Source: Bradyrhizobium sp. Rc3b
Lineage (GTDB): Bacteria; Pseudomonadota; Alphaproteobacteria; Rhizobiales; Xanthobacteraceae
DNA length: 64,000 nucleotides
Reading direction: 5' to 3'
Assembly: GCF_900114915.1 (NCBI RefSeq)
Contig: NZ_FOUS01000004.1
Coordinates: 124,001-188,000 of the forward strand
The position numbers were made by a program, and so were the translations under genes. A model generated the notes under the pieces. It had not been told where the DNA came from and did not search any database. It worked only from the letters and a program-made list of their open reading frames with translations. Of the stretch, positions 17,857 through 26,778 are shown piece after piece (positions within the stretch are counted from its first letter, which is position 1; every line of letters begins with the position of its first letter).

Positions 17857-19605
17857 ATGGCAGCCGGTCCTGGCGTCCGCCGTTCAGAACTCGGTGACGC
17901 CTTGCGCGCTTGTCGCACGGCGTTCATCGGCGTCGGCTTGATGAGCTGCATGATCAACCTGCTCTATCTGACCGGGTCGATCTTCATGCTGGAGGTGTAC
18001 GACCGGGTGCTGCCGAGCCGCAGCGTCCCGACCCTGGTCGGCCTGATCATCCTCGCCAGCTTCCTCTACATGGCGCAGGGTGTGCTCGACATGATCCGCA
18101 ACCGGATCCTGGGGCGGATCGGCACCGCGCTCGATGAAGCCCTCAACAAGCGCGTGTTCGACACCATCGTGCGCCTGCCGCTGCTGGTCGGCAGCCGCAA
18201 CGAGGGCCTGCAGCCGCTGCGCGATCTCGACAACGTCCGCTCCTTCCTCGGCGGCATGGGCCCGAGCGCGTTCTTCGACCTGCCCTGGCTGCCGCTCTAT
18301 CTCGCCATCTGCTTCGCCTTCCACGTCATGATCGGCGTCACCGCCCTGGCCGGCGCCATTATCCTGGTCGGGCTGACGCTGGTCACCGAGTTCATGTCCC
18401 GCCAGCCGGCGCGCGAGGCGATGGGGCTTGCCGCCCAGCGCAACGATCTCGCCCAGGCCAGCCGCCGCAACGCCGAAGTCATGGTGGCGATGGGCATGGC
18501 CGGCCGGATGAACGAGCGCTGGAGCGAGGCCAACGAAAAATACCTCGCCGGCAATCAGCGCGCGAGCGACGTCGCCGGCGGTCTCGGCGCGGTCGCAAAG
18601 GTGCTGCGCATGATGCTGCAATCGGCCGTGCTGGCGGTCGGCGCCTATCTCGTCATCCACCAGGAGGCGACCGCCGGCATCATCATTGCCGGCTCGATTC
18701 TGTCCGCCCGCGCGCTCGCGCCGGTCGATCTCGCCATTGCGCACTGGAAATCCTTCGTCGCGGCGCGCCAGAGCTGGCACCGCCTCACGCGCCTGCTGGA
18801 GCAGATGCCGGCGCAGACGATGCCGACCCAGCTGCAGGCGCCCACGAGCCGGCTCTCGGTCGAAGGCGTCGCCATGGTGCCCCCCGGCGACCAGCGCCTC
18901 ATCGTGCAGGACATCACCTTCGCGCTCGCCGCGGGCAACGGCCTCGGCGTGATCGGCCCGAGCGGCTCCGGCAAATCGTCGCTGATCCGCGCGCTGGTCG
19001 GGGTCTGGCAGCCGGTACGCGGCAAGGTGAGGCTCGACGGCGCGGCGCTCGATCAATGGTCGTCCGACATGCTCGGCCGGCACATCGGCTATCTGCCGCA
19101 GGACGTCGAATTGTTCGGCGGCACCATCGCCCAGAACATCAGCCGGTTCGATCCCGAGGCGACGTCCGAGGGCATCATCGCGGCGGCGAAAGAGGCCGGC
19201 GTGCACGAGATGATCATCAAGATGCGCGAGGGCTACAACACGCAAGTCGGCGAGCAGGGCACGGCGCTTTCCGCCGGCCAGGCGCAGCGCGTGGCGCTGG
19301 CGCGCGCACTCTATGGCAACCCCTTCCTGATCGTGCTCGACGAGCCCAACTCCAACCTCGACACCGAAGGCGACGAGGCGTTGACCCGCGCCGTCCGCGC
19401 CGCCCGCGAGCGCGGCGCTATCGTCGTCGTGGTCGCGCACCGCCCGATCGGCGTCGAGGCGGTCGACCAGGTCCTGGTGCTGCGCGACGGCCGCATGCAG
19501 GCGTTCGGACCCAAGGAGCAGGTGCTCGCCCAGGTTCTGCAGCCGCGTGTGACGCCGCCGGCCCCGATCAAGATCGTCAGCGAAGGCGGAGTTGCCAAGC
19601 CATGA
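17857..19605 (+). CDS. Type I secretion ABC transporter, PrtD/HlyB family
   Basis: 582 residues. An N-terminal six-helix export domain (about 20-310) has no C39 peptidase domain, as in PrtD/AprD-type exporters. The ATPase domain has Walker A GPSGSGKSS, signature LSAGQAQR and Walker B LIVLDEPNSNLD. GAAAGAGATC lies upstream of the ATG. It exports unfolded proteins with C-terminal signals across both membranes with the adaptor encoded next; no outer-membrane TolC gene is in the window. The giant protein at 2-5050 is a plausible substrate by its C-terminus, but the genes are 12.8 kb apart and linkage is not proved. Confidence 0.9.
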   Translation: MAAGPGVRRSELGDALRACRTAFIGVGLMSCMINLLYLTGSIFMLEVYDRVLPSRSVPTLVGLIILASFLYMAQGVLDMIRNRILGRIGTALDEALNKRVFDTIVRLPLLVGSRNEGLQPLRDLDNVRSFLGGMGPSAFFDLPWLPLYLAICFAFHVMIGVTALAGAIILVGLTLVTEFMSRQPAREAMGLAAQRNDLAQASRRNAEVMVAMGMAGRMNERWSEANEKYLAGNQRASDVAGGLGAVAKVLRMMLQSAVLAVGAYLVIHQEATAGIIIAGSILSARALAPVDLAIAHWKSFVAARQSWHRLTRLLEQMPAQTMPTQLQAPTSRLSVEGVAMVPPGDQRLIVQDITFALAAGNGLGVIGPSGSGKSSLIRALVGVWQPVRGKVRLDGAALDQWSSDMLGRHIGYLPQDVELFGGTIAQNISRFDPEATSEGIIAAAKEAGVHEMIIKMREGYNTQVGEQGTALSAGQAQRVALARALYGNPFLIVLDEPNSNLDTEGDEALTRAVRAARERGAIVVVVAHRPIGVEAVDQVLVLRDGRMQAFGPKEQVLAQVLQPRVTPPAPIKIVSEGGVAKP

Positions 19606-20936
19606 GCACGATGGCCATCGGCGGCCCGAAGCCGGCCGCGAACAAGACCGTACGCGAATCCATCAAGTTTCACCTGATCCTCGGCTTCGTGATCGTGCTG
19701 GTCCTTGTCGTCGGTCTCGGCGGCTGGGCCTCGACCGTGCTGATCTCGGGTGCGCTGATCGCGCCGGGCCAGATCGTGGTCGAATCCAACGTCAAGAAGG
19801 TGCAGCATCCGACCGGCGGCGTGGTCGGCGAGGTGCGCGCCCGCGACGGCGACCTGGTCAAGGCCGGCGACATCGTGGTGCGGCTCGACGACACCGTCAC
19901 CAAGGCCAACCTTGCCATCGTCACCAAGAATCTCGACGCCGCGCAGGCACGTGCCGCGCGCTTGCAGGCGGAGCAGCGCGGGGTCGACAGGATCGAATTT
20001 CCGCCATCCCTGCTCGAGCGTGCCAGCGATCCCGACGTCAAGCTGCTGCTCTCCGCCGAAACCAAGCTTTTCGACGTCCGCGTCAACGGCCGCACCGGAC
20101 AGAAGGCCCAGCTTCGCGAGCGCATTACGCAGCTCAACGAGGAGATCGCGGGCCTCAGCGCCCAGGAGAAGGCCAAGGATCAGGAGATCGCGCTGGTGCA
20201 GAACGAGCTCACCGGCGTGCGCGAGCTCTACGACAAGCGTCTGGTGCAGATATCGCGCCTGACCCAGCTCGAACGCGACTCGGCCCGTCTCAACGGCGAA
20301 CGCGCGCAATACATCGCTTCGCGCGCCCAGGCCAAGGGCAAGATCACCGAGACCGAGCTGCAGATCATCCAGGTCGACAAGGACGTTGTGAGCGAGGTCT
20401 CCAAGGATCTGCGCGAGACCAACGACAAGATCGGCGAGCTGATCGAGCGCAAGGTCGCCGCCGAAGACCAGCTTCGCCGCATCGACATCCGCGCGCCGCA
20501 GGACGGCATGGTGCTGCAATCCACGGTGCACACGGTCGGCGGCGTCATCACCGCCGGCGACGCGCTCATGCTGATCGTGCCGCAAGCCGACGATCTCCAG
20601 GTCGAGGCCAAGGTCAATCCGGTCGACATCGACAAGCTCCAGATCGGCCAGAAGACGCTGCTGCGCCTCTCCGCCTTCAATCAACGCACCACGCCGGAGC
20701 TCAACGGCCTCGTCAGCCGTGTCTCACCCGACGTCACCACCGACCAGCGCACCGGACAGAGCTACTACACCATCCGCGTCTCGATGCCGGCCGAGGAGAT
20801 CGCCCGTCTCGGCGAGGTCAAGATGATCCCGGGCATGCCGGTGGAAGCCTTCGTCCAGACCGGCGACCGCACCATGCTGTCCTATCTGATGAAGCCGCTG
20901 CACGACCAGCTGATGCGGGCGTTCCGGGAAAAGTGA
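19602..20936 (+). CDS. HlyD-family periplasmic adaptor of type I secretion
   Basis: 444 residues, starting inside the ABC gene stop (ATGA). There is one membrane anchor (about residues 25-47) and a lipoyl/barrel half-motif (KKVQHPTGGVVGEVRARDGDLVKAGDIVVRLD, split here across about residues 65-95). A long coiled coil follows (about 100-280), then the second barrel half (IRAPQDGMVL) and a C-terminal domain ending in a membrane-proximal helix. It bridges the ABC exporter to an outer-membrane channel. The longer in-frame start upstream is a shadow inside the ABC gene. Confidence 0.92.
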   Translation: MSTMAIGGPKPAANKTVRESIKFHLILGFVIVLVLVVGLGGWASTVLISGALIAPGQIVVESNVKKVQHPTGGVVGEVRARDGDLVKAGDIVVRLDDTVTKANLAIVTKNLDAAQARAARLQAEQRGVDRIEFPPSLLERASDPDVKLLLSAETKLFDVRVNGRTGQKAQLRERITQLNEEIAGLSAQEKAKDQEIALVQNELTGVRELYDKRLVQISRLTQLERDSARLNGERAQYIASRAQAKGKITETELQIIQVDKDVVSEVSKDLRETNDKIGELIERKVAAEDQLRRIDIRAPQDGMVLQSTVHTVGGVITAGDALMLIVPQADDLQVEAKVNPVDIDKLQIGQKTLLRLSAFNQRTTPELNGLVSRVSPDVTTDQRTGQSYYTIRVSMPAEEIARLGEVKMIPGMPVEAFVQTGDRTMLSYLMKPLHDQLMRAFREK

Positions 20937-20949
20937 CACGCGAAAGCGC

Positions 20950-20988
20950 GTCATCCCGGAGCGCGCTTAGCGCGCATCCGGGATCTCG
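20950..20988. repeat. Short TCATCCCGGAGCGCGC palindrome
   Basis: CCCGGAGCGCGC and GCGCGCATCCGGG form an imperfect hairpin just after the HlyD stop. A related unit occurs at 48709. It could act as a transcript 3' end, but no T-run follows. Confidence 0.55.
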
Positions 20989-21006
20989 TGCGGCACACGC
21001 GGTCTC

Positions 21007-21129
21007 GTAGGGTGGGCAAAGGCGCAACGCGCCGTGCCCACCATCTTTCCCACGAACAAGTTGGTGGGCACGCTTCCGCCTTCGCTCTTCGAGCTACGGC
21101 GGACAAGTCGCTTTGCCCACCCTACGGCA
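21007..21129. repeat. GTAGGGTGGGCAAAG-family palindromic repeat, copy 2
   Basis: It starts GTAGGGTGGGCAAAGGCG and ends with the inverted GCTTTGCCCACCCTACGGC. Inner inverted GTGCCCACCATC/TGGTGGGCAC blocks are present. It lies between hlyD and amn. Confidence 0.8.
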
Positions 21130-21183
21130 CCGCCTTCTTTGCTATAGTTCGACTCAAAGCCCCAGCAACCCGGCGGTCGAACA

Positions 21184-22653
21184 ATGCAATCCCCATCCTC
21201 CATCGCCACCGAATCCTTCTCCGACGCCTCCCTCGCCGTCGCGCGGCTCGAAGAGATCTATGAGCGCAACACCAAGTTCCTGCGCGACCGGTTCGAGGCC
21301 TATGTCGGCGGCGAAGCGATCACGACGCGGGTGCGCGCCTATTATCCCTTCGTCCGCCTCACCACCGCGACGCATGCGCGGCTGGATTCGCGTCTCGCCT
21401 ACGGCTTCGTCGCCGGGCCCGGCGTGCATGAAACCAGCGTGACGCGGCCGGATTTGTTCCGGAGCTACCTTATCGAGCAGATCGGCCTCCTGATCCAGAA
21501 TCACGGCGTGCCCGTCGAGATCGGCGAGTCCGCCGAGCCGATCCCGATCCACTTCGCCTATCGCCGCGACATCAACATCGAAGCTGCGATCACCACGAGC
21601 GAGAATTCCCCTGTCGCGCGATCGCTGCGCGACGCCTTCGACGTGCCCGATCTCGCCACCATGGACGATTCGATTGCCGACGGCACCTTCGAGCTTCGGC
21701 CCGGCGCGCCCGAGCCGCTGTCGCTGTTCCGTGCTGCCCGCGTCGATTACTCGCTGCGCCGGCTCTATCACTACACCGGCACTGACCCCGAACATTTCCA
21801 GAATTTTGTTATTTTCACCAACTATCAGTTCTATGTCGACGCCTTCGCGCAGCTCTGTCAGCAGCGGCTCCAGTCCGGCGAGGCCGGCCTTGAAGCCTTT
21901 GTCGCGCCGGGCAATGTCATCACGCGCAGCGGCGGCGCAACCGGTGGCGTTGCGCCCGCGCGCATGCCGCAGATGCCGGCCTTCCACCTGGTCATGCCGG
22001 ACTACCGCGGCATCACGCTGATCAACATCGGCACTGGTCCGTCCAACGCACGCAACGTCACCGACCATGTCGCGGTGCTGCGCCCGCATGCCTGGCTGAT
22101 GCTCGGCCATTGCGCGGGCCTGCGCAACACGCAGCGGCTCGGCGATTACGTGCTCGCGCACGGCTATGTGCGCGAGGACCATGTGCTCGATCGCGAATTG
22201 CCGCTATGGGTCCCGATCCCGGCGCTGGCCGAGATGCAGGTCGCGCTGGAAGAGGCGGTTGAGGACGTTACCGGCCTCGAAGGTTTCGAGCTCAAGCGCC
22301 TGATGCGCACGGGGACGGTGGCGAGCGTCGACAACCGCAATTGGGAGATCTCCGGGCCTGAGGTGATCCGACGCATGTCGCAGTCGCGCGCGGTCGCGCT
22401 CGACATGGAATCGGCCGCGATCGCCGCCAACGGCTATCGCTTCCGCGTTCCCTACGGCACGCTGCTCTGCGTCTCCGACAAGCCGCTGCACGGCGAGATC
22501 AAGCTCGCGGGCATGGCCAGCGAATTCTACCGCCGCCGCGTCGGCCAGCATCTCGAGATCGGCCTGAAGGCGCTGGAACGGCTCAAGCAGCAGGAATCGG
22601 AGCGGCTGCATTCGCGAAAGCTGCGCAGCTTTGCCGAGGTGGCCTTCCAGTAA
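21184..22653 (+). CDS. amn: AMP nucleosidase
   Basis: 489 residues, the usual length for Amn. An N-terminal Amn-specific domain (about 20-180, with RVRAYYPFVRLTT) precedes the C-terminal nucleoside-phosphorylase-like domain (DHVAVLRPHAWLMLGHCAGLR; DMESAAIAANGYRF). Reaction: AMP plus water to adenine and ribose 5-phosphate, in purine salvage and adenylate balance. The acidic-residue motif DMESAA is the ribose-binding or catalytic region of the fold. It is a single gene. The ribosome-binding site is weak, but the start matches the family. Confidence 0.93.
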   Translation: MQSPSSIATESFSDASLAVARLEEIYERNTKFLRDRFEAYVGGEAITTRVRAYYPFVRLTTATHARLDSRLAYGFVAGPGVHETSVTRPDLFRSYLIEQIGLLIQNHGVPVEIGESAEPIPIHFAYRRDINIEAAITTSENSPVARSLRDAFDVPDLATMDDSIADGTFELRPGAPEPLSLFRAARVDYSLRRLYHYTGTDPEHFQNFVIFTNYQFYVDAFAQLCQQRLQSGEAGLEAFVAPGNVITRSGGATGGVAPARMPQMPAFHLVMPDYRGITLINIGTGPSNARNVTDHVAVLRPHAWLMLGHCAGLRNTQRLGDYVLAHGYVREDHVLDRELPLWVPIPALAEMQVALEEAVEDVTGLEGFELKRLMRTGTVASVDNRNWEISGPEVIRRMSQSRAVALDMESAAIAANGYRFRVPYGTLLCVSDKPLHGEIKLAGMASEFYRRRVGQHLEIGLKALERLKQQESERLHSRKLRSFAEVAFQ

Positions 22654-22771
22654 AGGACACTGGAACTGTCGTACGCATGCTGACGCCTCCATGAGCGCAG
22701 CGTCCCGGAATATTGCCGCCGAGGCAGGGTTATCAATTGGTCCGGGGCCGCTTGAAACACAGGAGGCAGAC

Positions 22772-23386
22772 ATGAGCGCAGCGATGATCAGGCGCGTCGT
22801 GTTGGGTACGTTCGCGGCAGCCCTATTGTGCTCGCCGGCATTTGCCGCGGGCGGAGGCGGCGGTGGCGGAGGCGGGGGCGGCGCCAGTTCCACGGATCCG
22901 TACGCCGGCGCTTATTCGGATCAGAAGTCGCAGCCGACCTATCCGAAGCGCCCGGGCGCCAAGGCAACCCAGAAAGGCAAGAAGCCGAACAATCAGTCCA
23001 GCATCGGCGATCCCGCATTCGCGGCCGGCTACCGCGTGGCCTATGACACGATCTACGGGCGCAACGACTACGCGGCCGCGATCGCGCAATTGAAGTCGCT
23101 CGGGCATGACGATCATCCGAATGTCGCCAACCTCATCGGCTACTCCTATCGCAAGCTCGGCGACTACGAGCAATCGCAGGTCTGGTATGAGCGCGCATTG
23201 AAGGCCGATCCGAACCACGTGCTGACGTGGCAATATTACGGGCTGTGGCAGCTCGAGCGGGGCAATCGCGAGCAGGCGCTTTATCATTTGAGCCGGATTG
23301 CCTCCATCTGCGGGACCGGTTGCGAGGAGTATCGGTCGCTGGCCGCGGCGCTCGACAGGCCGACCGGCACGGCGCTCGTCTACTGA
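22772..23386 (+). CDS. Exported TPR protein with polyglycine linker
   Basis: 204 residues; AGGAGG lies directly upstream of the ATG. A signal peptide (cleavage near AFAA-GG) is followed by an uninterrupted run of about 11 glycines and a low-complexity basic/proline stretch to residue 75. Two to three TPR units follow (about 85-190; NVANLIGYSYRKLGDYEQSQ, WYERALKADPNH). It is probably a periplasmic or lipid-anchored scaffold. The two cysteines near the end (ICGTGCEEY) could form a disulfide. Function unknown. Longer frames upstream lack a signal peptide and a ribosome-binding site. Confidence 0.8.
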   Translation: MSAAMIRRVVLGTFAAALLCSPAFAAGGGGGGGGGGGASSTDPYAGAYSDQKSQPTYPKRPGAKATQKGKKPNNQSSIGDPAFAAGYRVAYDTIYGRNDYAAAIAQLKSLGHDDHPNVANLIGYSYRKLGDYEQSQVWYERALKADPNHVLTWQYYGLWQLERGNREQALYHLSRIASICGTGCEEYRSLAAALDRPTGTALVY

Positions 23387-23484
23387 AGCTGGAGAGCAGC
23401 CGGTTCGTCGAGCCGCTGCTGATGGGCGTCGGATGACCGCCACGTCCTTCGGCGCGGATAGTGACAAGGCGTCAGATTTTCAGC

Positions 23485-23516
23485 ATTGTCCCGTTCGGGG
23501 GCGCGAACGGGACAAT
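23485..23516. promoter_or_regulatory. Perfect 12-bp inverted repeat directly before the DUF1488 start
   Basis: ATTGTCCCGTTC (23485-23496) and GAACGGGACAAT (23505-23516) are perfectly complementary with an 8-nt loop. The 3' arm contains the only purine-rich stretch (GGGACAA) before the ATG at 23520. As RNA it would cover the ribosome-binding region; as DNA it could be a dimer operator. Confidence 0.6.
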
Positions 23517-23519
23517 TGG

Positions 23520-23795
23520 ATGCCGCTGACGCGCGACAAGATCATCGGCCATGACCTCGAACGGCTGGCCTTTCGCTTCACCATGCTGAGCGGCGACGAG
23601 GTCGTGCAGTGCCAGATCAGCGACGCCGCGATGGACGAGCTCGCGGGCATGCAGGGCACCGAAAGCAGCGCGCGGCAGGCGCAGTTCTTGTCGTTGCGCG
23701 AGACCATCGAGCGGATCGCGTCAGATCTCTACGACGAAGCACCGCGATTCCAGGGATATGTGGTGCGGATCTTCATGAGGCATTTGGGGCGGTGA
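23520..23795 (+). CDS. DUF1488-family small protein
   Basis: 91 residues from the ATG at 23520 (MPLTRDKIIGHDLERLAF), which matches the family's usual start. An in-frame ATG at 23433 would add 29 residues encoded across the hairpin. The VVQCQIS and SLRETIERIASD stretches fit DUF1488, a family of uncharacterised small proteins common in rhizobia and Burkholderia. The perfect inverted repeat ends four bases before the start codon, so translation may be structure-controlled. Function unknown. Confidence 0.75.
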   Translation: MPLTRDKIIGHDLERLAFRFTMLSGDEVVQCQISDAAMDELAGMQGTESSARQAQFLSLRETIERIASDLYDEAPRFQGYVVRIFMRHLGR

Positions 23796-23810
23796 TGCCA
23801 CATACTCCGG

Positions 23811-23913
23811 TGTCATCGCCCGCGCAGGCGGGCGATCCAGTACTCCGAGACAGTTGTGATTAAATCGATGGGCCGCGGCGTACTGGATGCCCCGCTTCCG
23901 CGGGGCATGACAG
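23811..23913. repeat. Composite palindromic repeat (TCATCGCCCGCGCAGGCGGGCGAT type)
   Basis: Two local hairpins (CGCCCGCGCAGGCGGGCG; GCCCCGCTTCCGCGGGGC) flank inverted CCAGTACT/AGTACTGG blocks. It lies between the convergent DUF1488 and CinA genes and resembles other Bradyrhizobium mosaic palindromes. Confidence 0.75.
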
Positions 23914-23956
23914 CGGTATTTGCGGCGAGACTATTCTTACTCATTCGAGAAGCAGC

Positions 23957-24439
23957 TCACCGCTCCAATTTCCTCAACAACAGCCTCAGCGCCGTCGCCG
24001 CGAACATTTGCATGTTGCCGAGCCGGTCGTTGTTGCCGGTCTCCAGCGTCATGACCTCCGCCACAGGTCCGCTCACCGCCATGCAGCTATGGCCGGCGGC
24101 GTCGCCGTAGCGGTTGCCGGTGGGGCCGGCTGCACCGGTCTCGGACAGGCCCCAGTCGCTGCCAAAGCGCGTTCGCATCTGCTTCGCCAGCAGTTGCGCG
24201 TAGGGCTCCGACGAGGAGCGAAAGCCCTTCATGCCCTCGTCCGAAATATCCATCAGCACGCGCCGGGCATCGCGGGTGTAGACGACCGCGCCGCCGAGGA
24301 AATAGGCGGACGCGCCGGGCACCGCGAGCAGGCTGGCCGCGATTAGGCCGCCGGTCGAAGATTCCGCGACAGCAATGGTCTGTTTGCGCACGATCAGTTT
24401 GGCTGCGACCTGTTCCGCAATGCCGACGAGCTCTTTCAT
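23957..24439 (-). CDS. CinA C-terminal family amidase (PncC-like)
   Basis: 160 residues, the length of a stand-alone CinA C-terminal domain. Motifs are AESSTGG near residue 27 and GLSETGAAGPTGNRYGDAAG near 105-125. The family deamidates nicotinamide mononucleotide to nicotinic acid mononucleotide in the pyridine-nucleotide cycle. The first motif reads Ser where AESCTGG is common in the family; both forms are known. The start at 24439 has GAGGGG at the right distance; a second in-frame ATG at 24454 lacks one. Confidence 0.85.
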   Translation of the reverse strand: MKELVGIAEQVAAKLIVRKQTIAVAESSTGGLIAASLLAVPGASAYFLGGAVVYTRDARRVLMDISDEGMKGFRSSSEPYAQLLAKQMRTRFGSDWGLSETGAAGPTGNRYGDAAGHSCMAVSGPVAEVMTLETGNNDRLGNMQMFAATALRLLLRKLER

Positions 24440-24584
24440 TCCGCAACCCCTCATTCCTTCGCAACCGAGCTCAGCCTTCCTAGCATATGACAGGACGCTT
24501 GGCTGAGTTGCGGGCGACGGGCAGGCCTGCTTGAATGGCGGGTACAAGAAGAGACATGCGAGGGAACGTGAGAAGGGAGACGTC

Positions 24585-25643
24585 ATGGCGTCCCTGATCG
24601 CCGGCGGGGTGGATTGCGACGTGCATCCGGCCGTGCCGCATCTGACCAGCCTGCTGCCGTACCTGAACGACTATTGGCGCGATCAGGTGACGACGCGCGG
24701 CATGGTCGACCTTATCTCGCAATCCTATCCTCAGAGTTCACCGATTACGGCGCGGCCAGACTGGCGCCCCGAAAGCGGAAAACCCGGCGAAAGCCTGGAG
24801 GACATGCAGCGCCATGTGTTCGATGCTTTTAAGCTCGAACATGCCATCTGCAATCCGCTCTACGGCGTGCAGATGGTGTTTTCGGAAGATTTGCAGGCCG
24901 CCTTCTGCCGTGCGCTGAACGACTGGTTGGCGCACGAGTGGCTCGATCGCGACAAGAGGCTGCGCGGCTCGATCGTGATCCCGACGCAAAGCGTCGAGAA
25001 GGCCGTGGCAGAAATCGAGCGCTGCGCGCAGGACAAGCGCTTCGTCCAGGTGCTGATGCTGGTGATGGGCGACACGCCGCTCGGCAAGCGCGCGCTGTGG
25101 CCGATCTATGAAGCCGCGGAACGGCTGGAACTACCCGTCGGCATTCACGCGGGTTCCGCCTATCACAATCCGCCGACCGCCGTGGGATGGGGTTCCTACC
25201 ACATCGAGGATTATGTGGGGCAGGCCCAGGCGTTCCAGACCCAGCTCACCAGTCTGATCGTCGAGGGCGTGTTCGCCAAATATCCGCGCCTGAAAATGGT
25301 GATGCTGGAATCCGGCGTCTCCTGGATCTCTCCCTATCTCTGGCGCCTGCACAAGTTCTGGCGCGGCGTGCGGATGGAGACGCCTTGGGTCGACCGCGCG
25401 CCGCTGGATATTGTGCGCAGCAACATCCGTTTCTCCTTACAGCCATTTGATGCGCCGCCGGACGAGGCGACATTAATTCGCCTGTTTGATCATATGCAGT
25501 CCGACGAATTGGTCCTATTCTCCACGGACTATCCGCACTGGCAGTTCGACGGCCAGGACGCGCTGCCCGAAGGTCTCACCCCCGATCTCGTGCGCAAGAT
25601 CATGATCGAAAATCCACATGCGACCTATCCCCGCCTGAAATGA
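24585..25643 (+). CDS. Amidohydrolase_2-family metal-dependent hydrolase, copy 1
   Basis: 352 residues; GAAGGGAGA precedes the ATG. TIM-barrel amidohydrolase with an N-terminal DCDVHP metal motif, a central GIHAGSAYHNPP histidine and a C-terminal FSTDYPHWQFD motif. Families with this pattern include decarboxylases and hydrolases of aromatic ring-cleavage products (ACMSD-like). It is the first gene of a three-gene unit with a paralog at 25669 and a Rieske protein at 26778. The substrate is unknown, possibly an aromatic or heterocyclic compound. Confidence 0.85.
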   Translation: MASLIAGGVDCDVHPAVPHLTSLLPYLNDYWRDQVTTRGMVDLISQSYPQSSPITARPDWRPESGKPGESLEDMQRHVFDAFKLEHAICNPLYGVQMVFSEDLQAAFCRALNDWLAHEWLDRDKRLRGSIVIPTQSVEKAVAEIERCAQDKRFVQVLMLVMGDTPLGKRALWPIYEAAERLELPVGIHAGSAYHNPPTAVGWGSYHIEDYVGQAQAFQTQLTSLIVEGVFAKYPRLKMVMLESGVSWISPYLWRLHKFWRGVRMETPWVDRAPLDIVRSNIRFSLQPFDAPPDEATLIRLFDHMQSDELVLFSTDYPHWQFDGQDALPEGLTPDLVRKIMIENPHATYPRLK

Positions 25644-25668
25644 GCCCGCTGCCAAAGGAGGCAAGGCG

Positions 25669-26778
25669 ATGAATATCCAATTCCGCGAGAGCCAAGAAGC
25701 CGCTTCCCCACTGACCGTCAAAACCGCGATCGCGGACTGCGACATCCATCCGGCACGCGCCACCCGCACCGAGCTTTATCCCTATCTCGCCAAACGTTGG
25801 CAGCATCATCTCGAAGTCTACGGCGTCCATGCCTATCAGGGCATGATGGAAGGCCCGCCCTATCCGAAGGCCCAGCCCAACGCCTCGCGCCGCGATGCCT
25901 ATCCGCCCGAAGGCGGCCCGCAGGGCTCCTCGCTGTCCTTCATGCAGAAGCAGCTGCTCGATCCCAACAACGTGCAGCTGGGCGTGCTCAATCCGCTCAA
26001 CACCGGGCAGGGCATCCGCAATCACGAACTCTCAGCCGCTTTGTGTTCGGCGATCAACGACTGGCAGATCGACAAATGGACCAGCAAGGACAAGCGGCTC
26101 AAGGCCTCGATCGTCGTCGGCAATGAGGACGGGCTGTCGGCCGCCGCCGAAATCCGCGAGCGCGCCGGCGACAAGAACTTCGTGCAGGTGCTGCTGCTCA
26201 GCCGCAATGTCGAGCCGCTCGGCCAGCGCCGTTACTGGCCGATCTACCAGGCCGCGGAGGAAGCCGGCCTTCCCGTCGGCGTCCACGCCTTCGGCTTCGG
26301 CGGCAATCCGATTACGCCGTCCGGCTGGCCGTCCTATTACATCGAGGAGATGGTGGGGCACTCGCAATGCCAGCAATCGGCGCTGGCGAGTCTCGTGCTG
26401 GAGGGGGTGTTCGAGCGCTTCCCGAAACTGAAGATGGTGATGATCGAGGCTGGCTTCGGCTGGGCGCCGTCGCTGGCCTGGCGGCTCGACAAGACCTGGC
26501 AGCGCCTGCGCAGCGAGGTGCCGCATGTAAAGCGGCCGCCGTCGGAATATATCCGCGAGCAGGTATGGTGGACGACGCAGCCGATGGAGGATCCTGAAAG
26601 CCGCGAGGATCTGTTCGATGTCATCAACTGGATCGGCTGGGATCGCCTGTTGTTCGCCACCGACTATCCGCATTGGGACTATGACGAGCCCTCCCGCGTC
26701 TTGCCTCCAGGCGTCAGCGAGGCCAATCGCGAGGCGTTCTATCTCGGCAATGCGTGCGCGCTGTACGGGATTGGTTGA
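25669..26778 (+). CDS. Amidohydrolase_2-family metal-dependent hydrolase, copy 2
   Basis: 369 residues with an ideal Shine-Dalgarno (AAAGGAGG) 25 bp after the previous stop. Same motif layout as its neighbour: DCDIHP, VGVHAFGFGGNP and FATDYPHWDYDEP. The FVQVLxL and RRYWPIYQAAEEAGLPVG stretches are shared, so the two are tandem paralogs, perhaps forming a heteromer. The stop overlaps the Rieske gene start (TGATG), so the three are co-translated. Confidence 0.87.
   Translation: MNIQFRESQEAASPLTVKTAIADCDIHPARATRTELYPYLAKRWQHHLEVYGVHAYQGMMEGPPYPKAQPNASRRDAYPPEGGPQGSSLSFMQKQLLDPNNVQLGVLNPLNTGQGIRNHELSAALCSAINDWQIDKWTSKDKRLKASIVVGNEDGLSAAAEIRERAGDKNFVQVLLLSRNVEPLGQRRYWPIYQAAEEAGLPVGVHAFGFGGNPITPSGWPSYYIEEMVGHSQCQQSALASLVLEGVFERFPKLKMVMIEAGFGWAPSLAWRLDKTWQRLRSEVPHVKRPPSEYIREQVWWTTQPMEDPESREDLFDVINWIGWDRLLFATDYPHWDYDEPSRVLPPGVSEANREAFYLGNACALYGIG

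Noticed and set aside
17884..19440. Minus-strand frame of about 518 codons antisense to the secretion ABC gene
   Set aside because: Shadow frame; the plus strand carries all ABC motifs.
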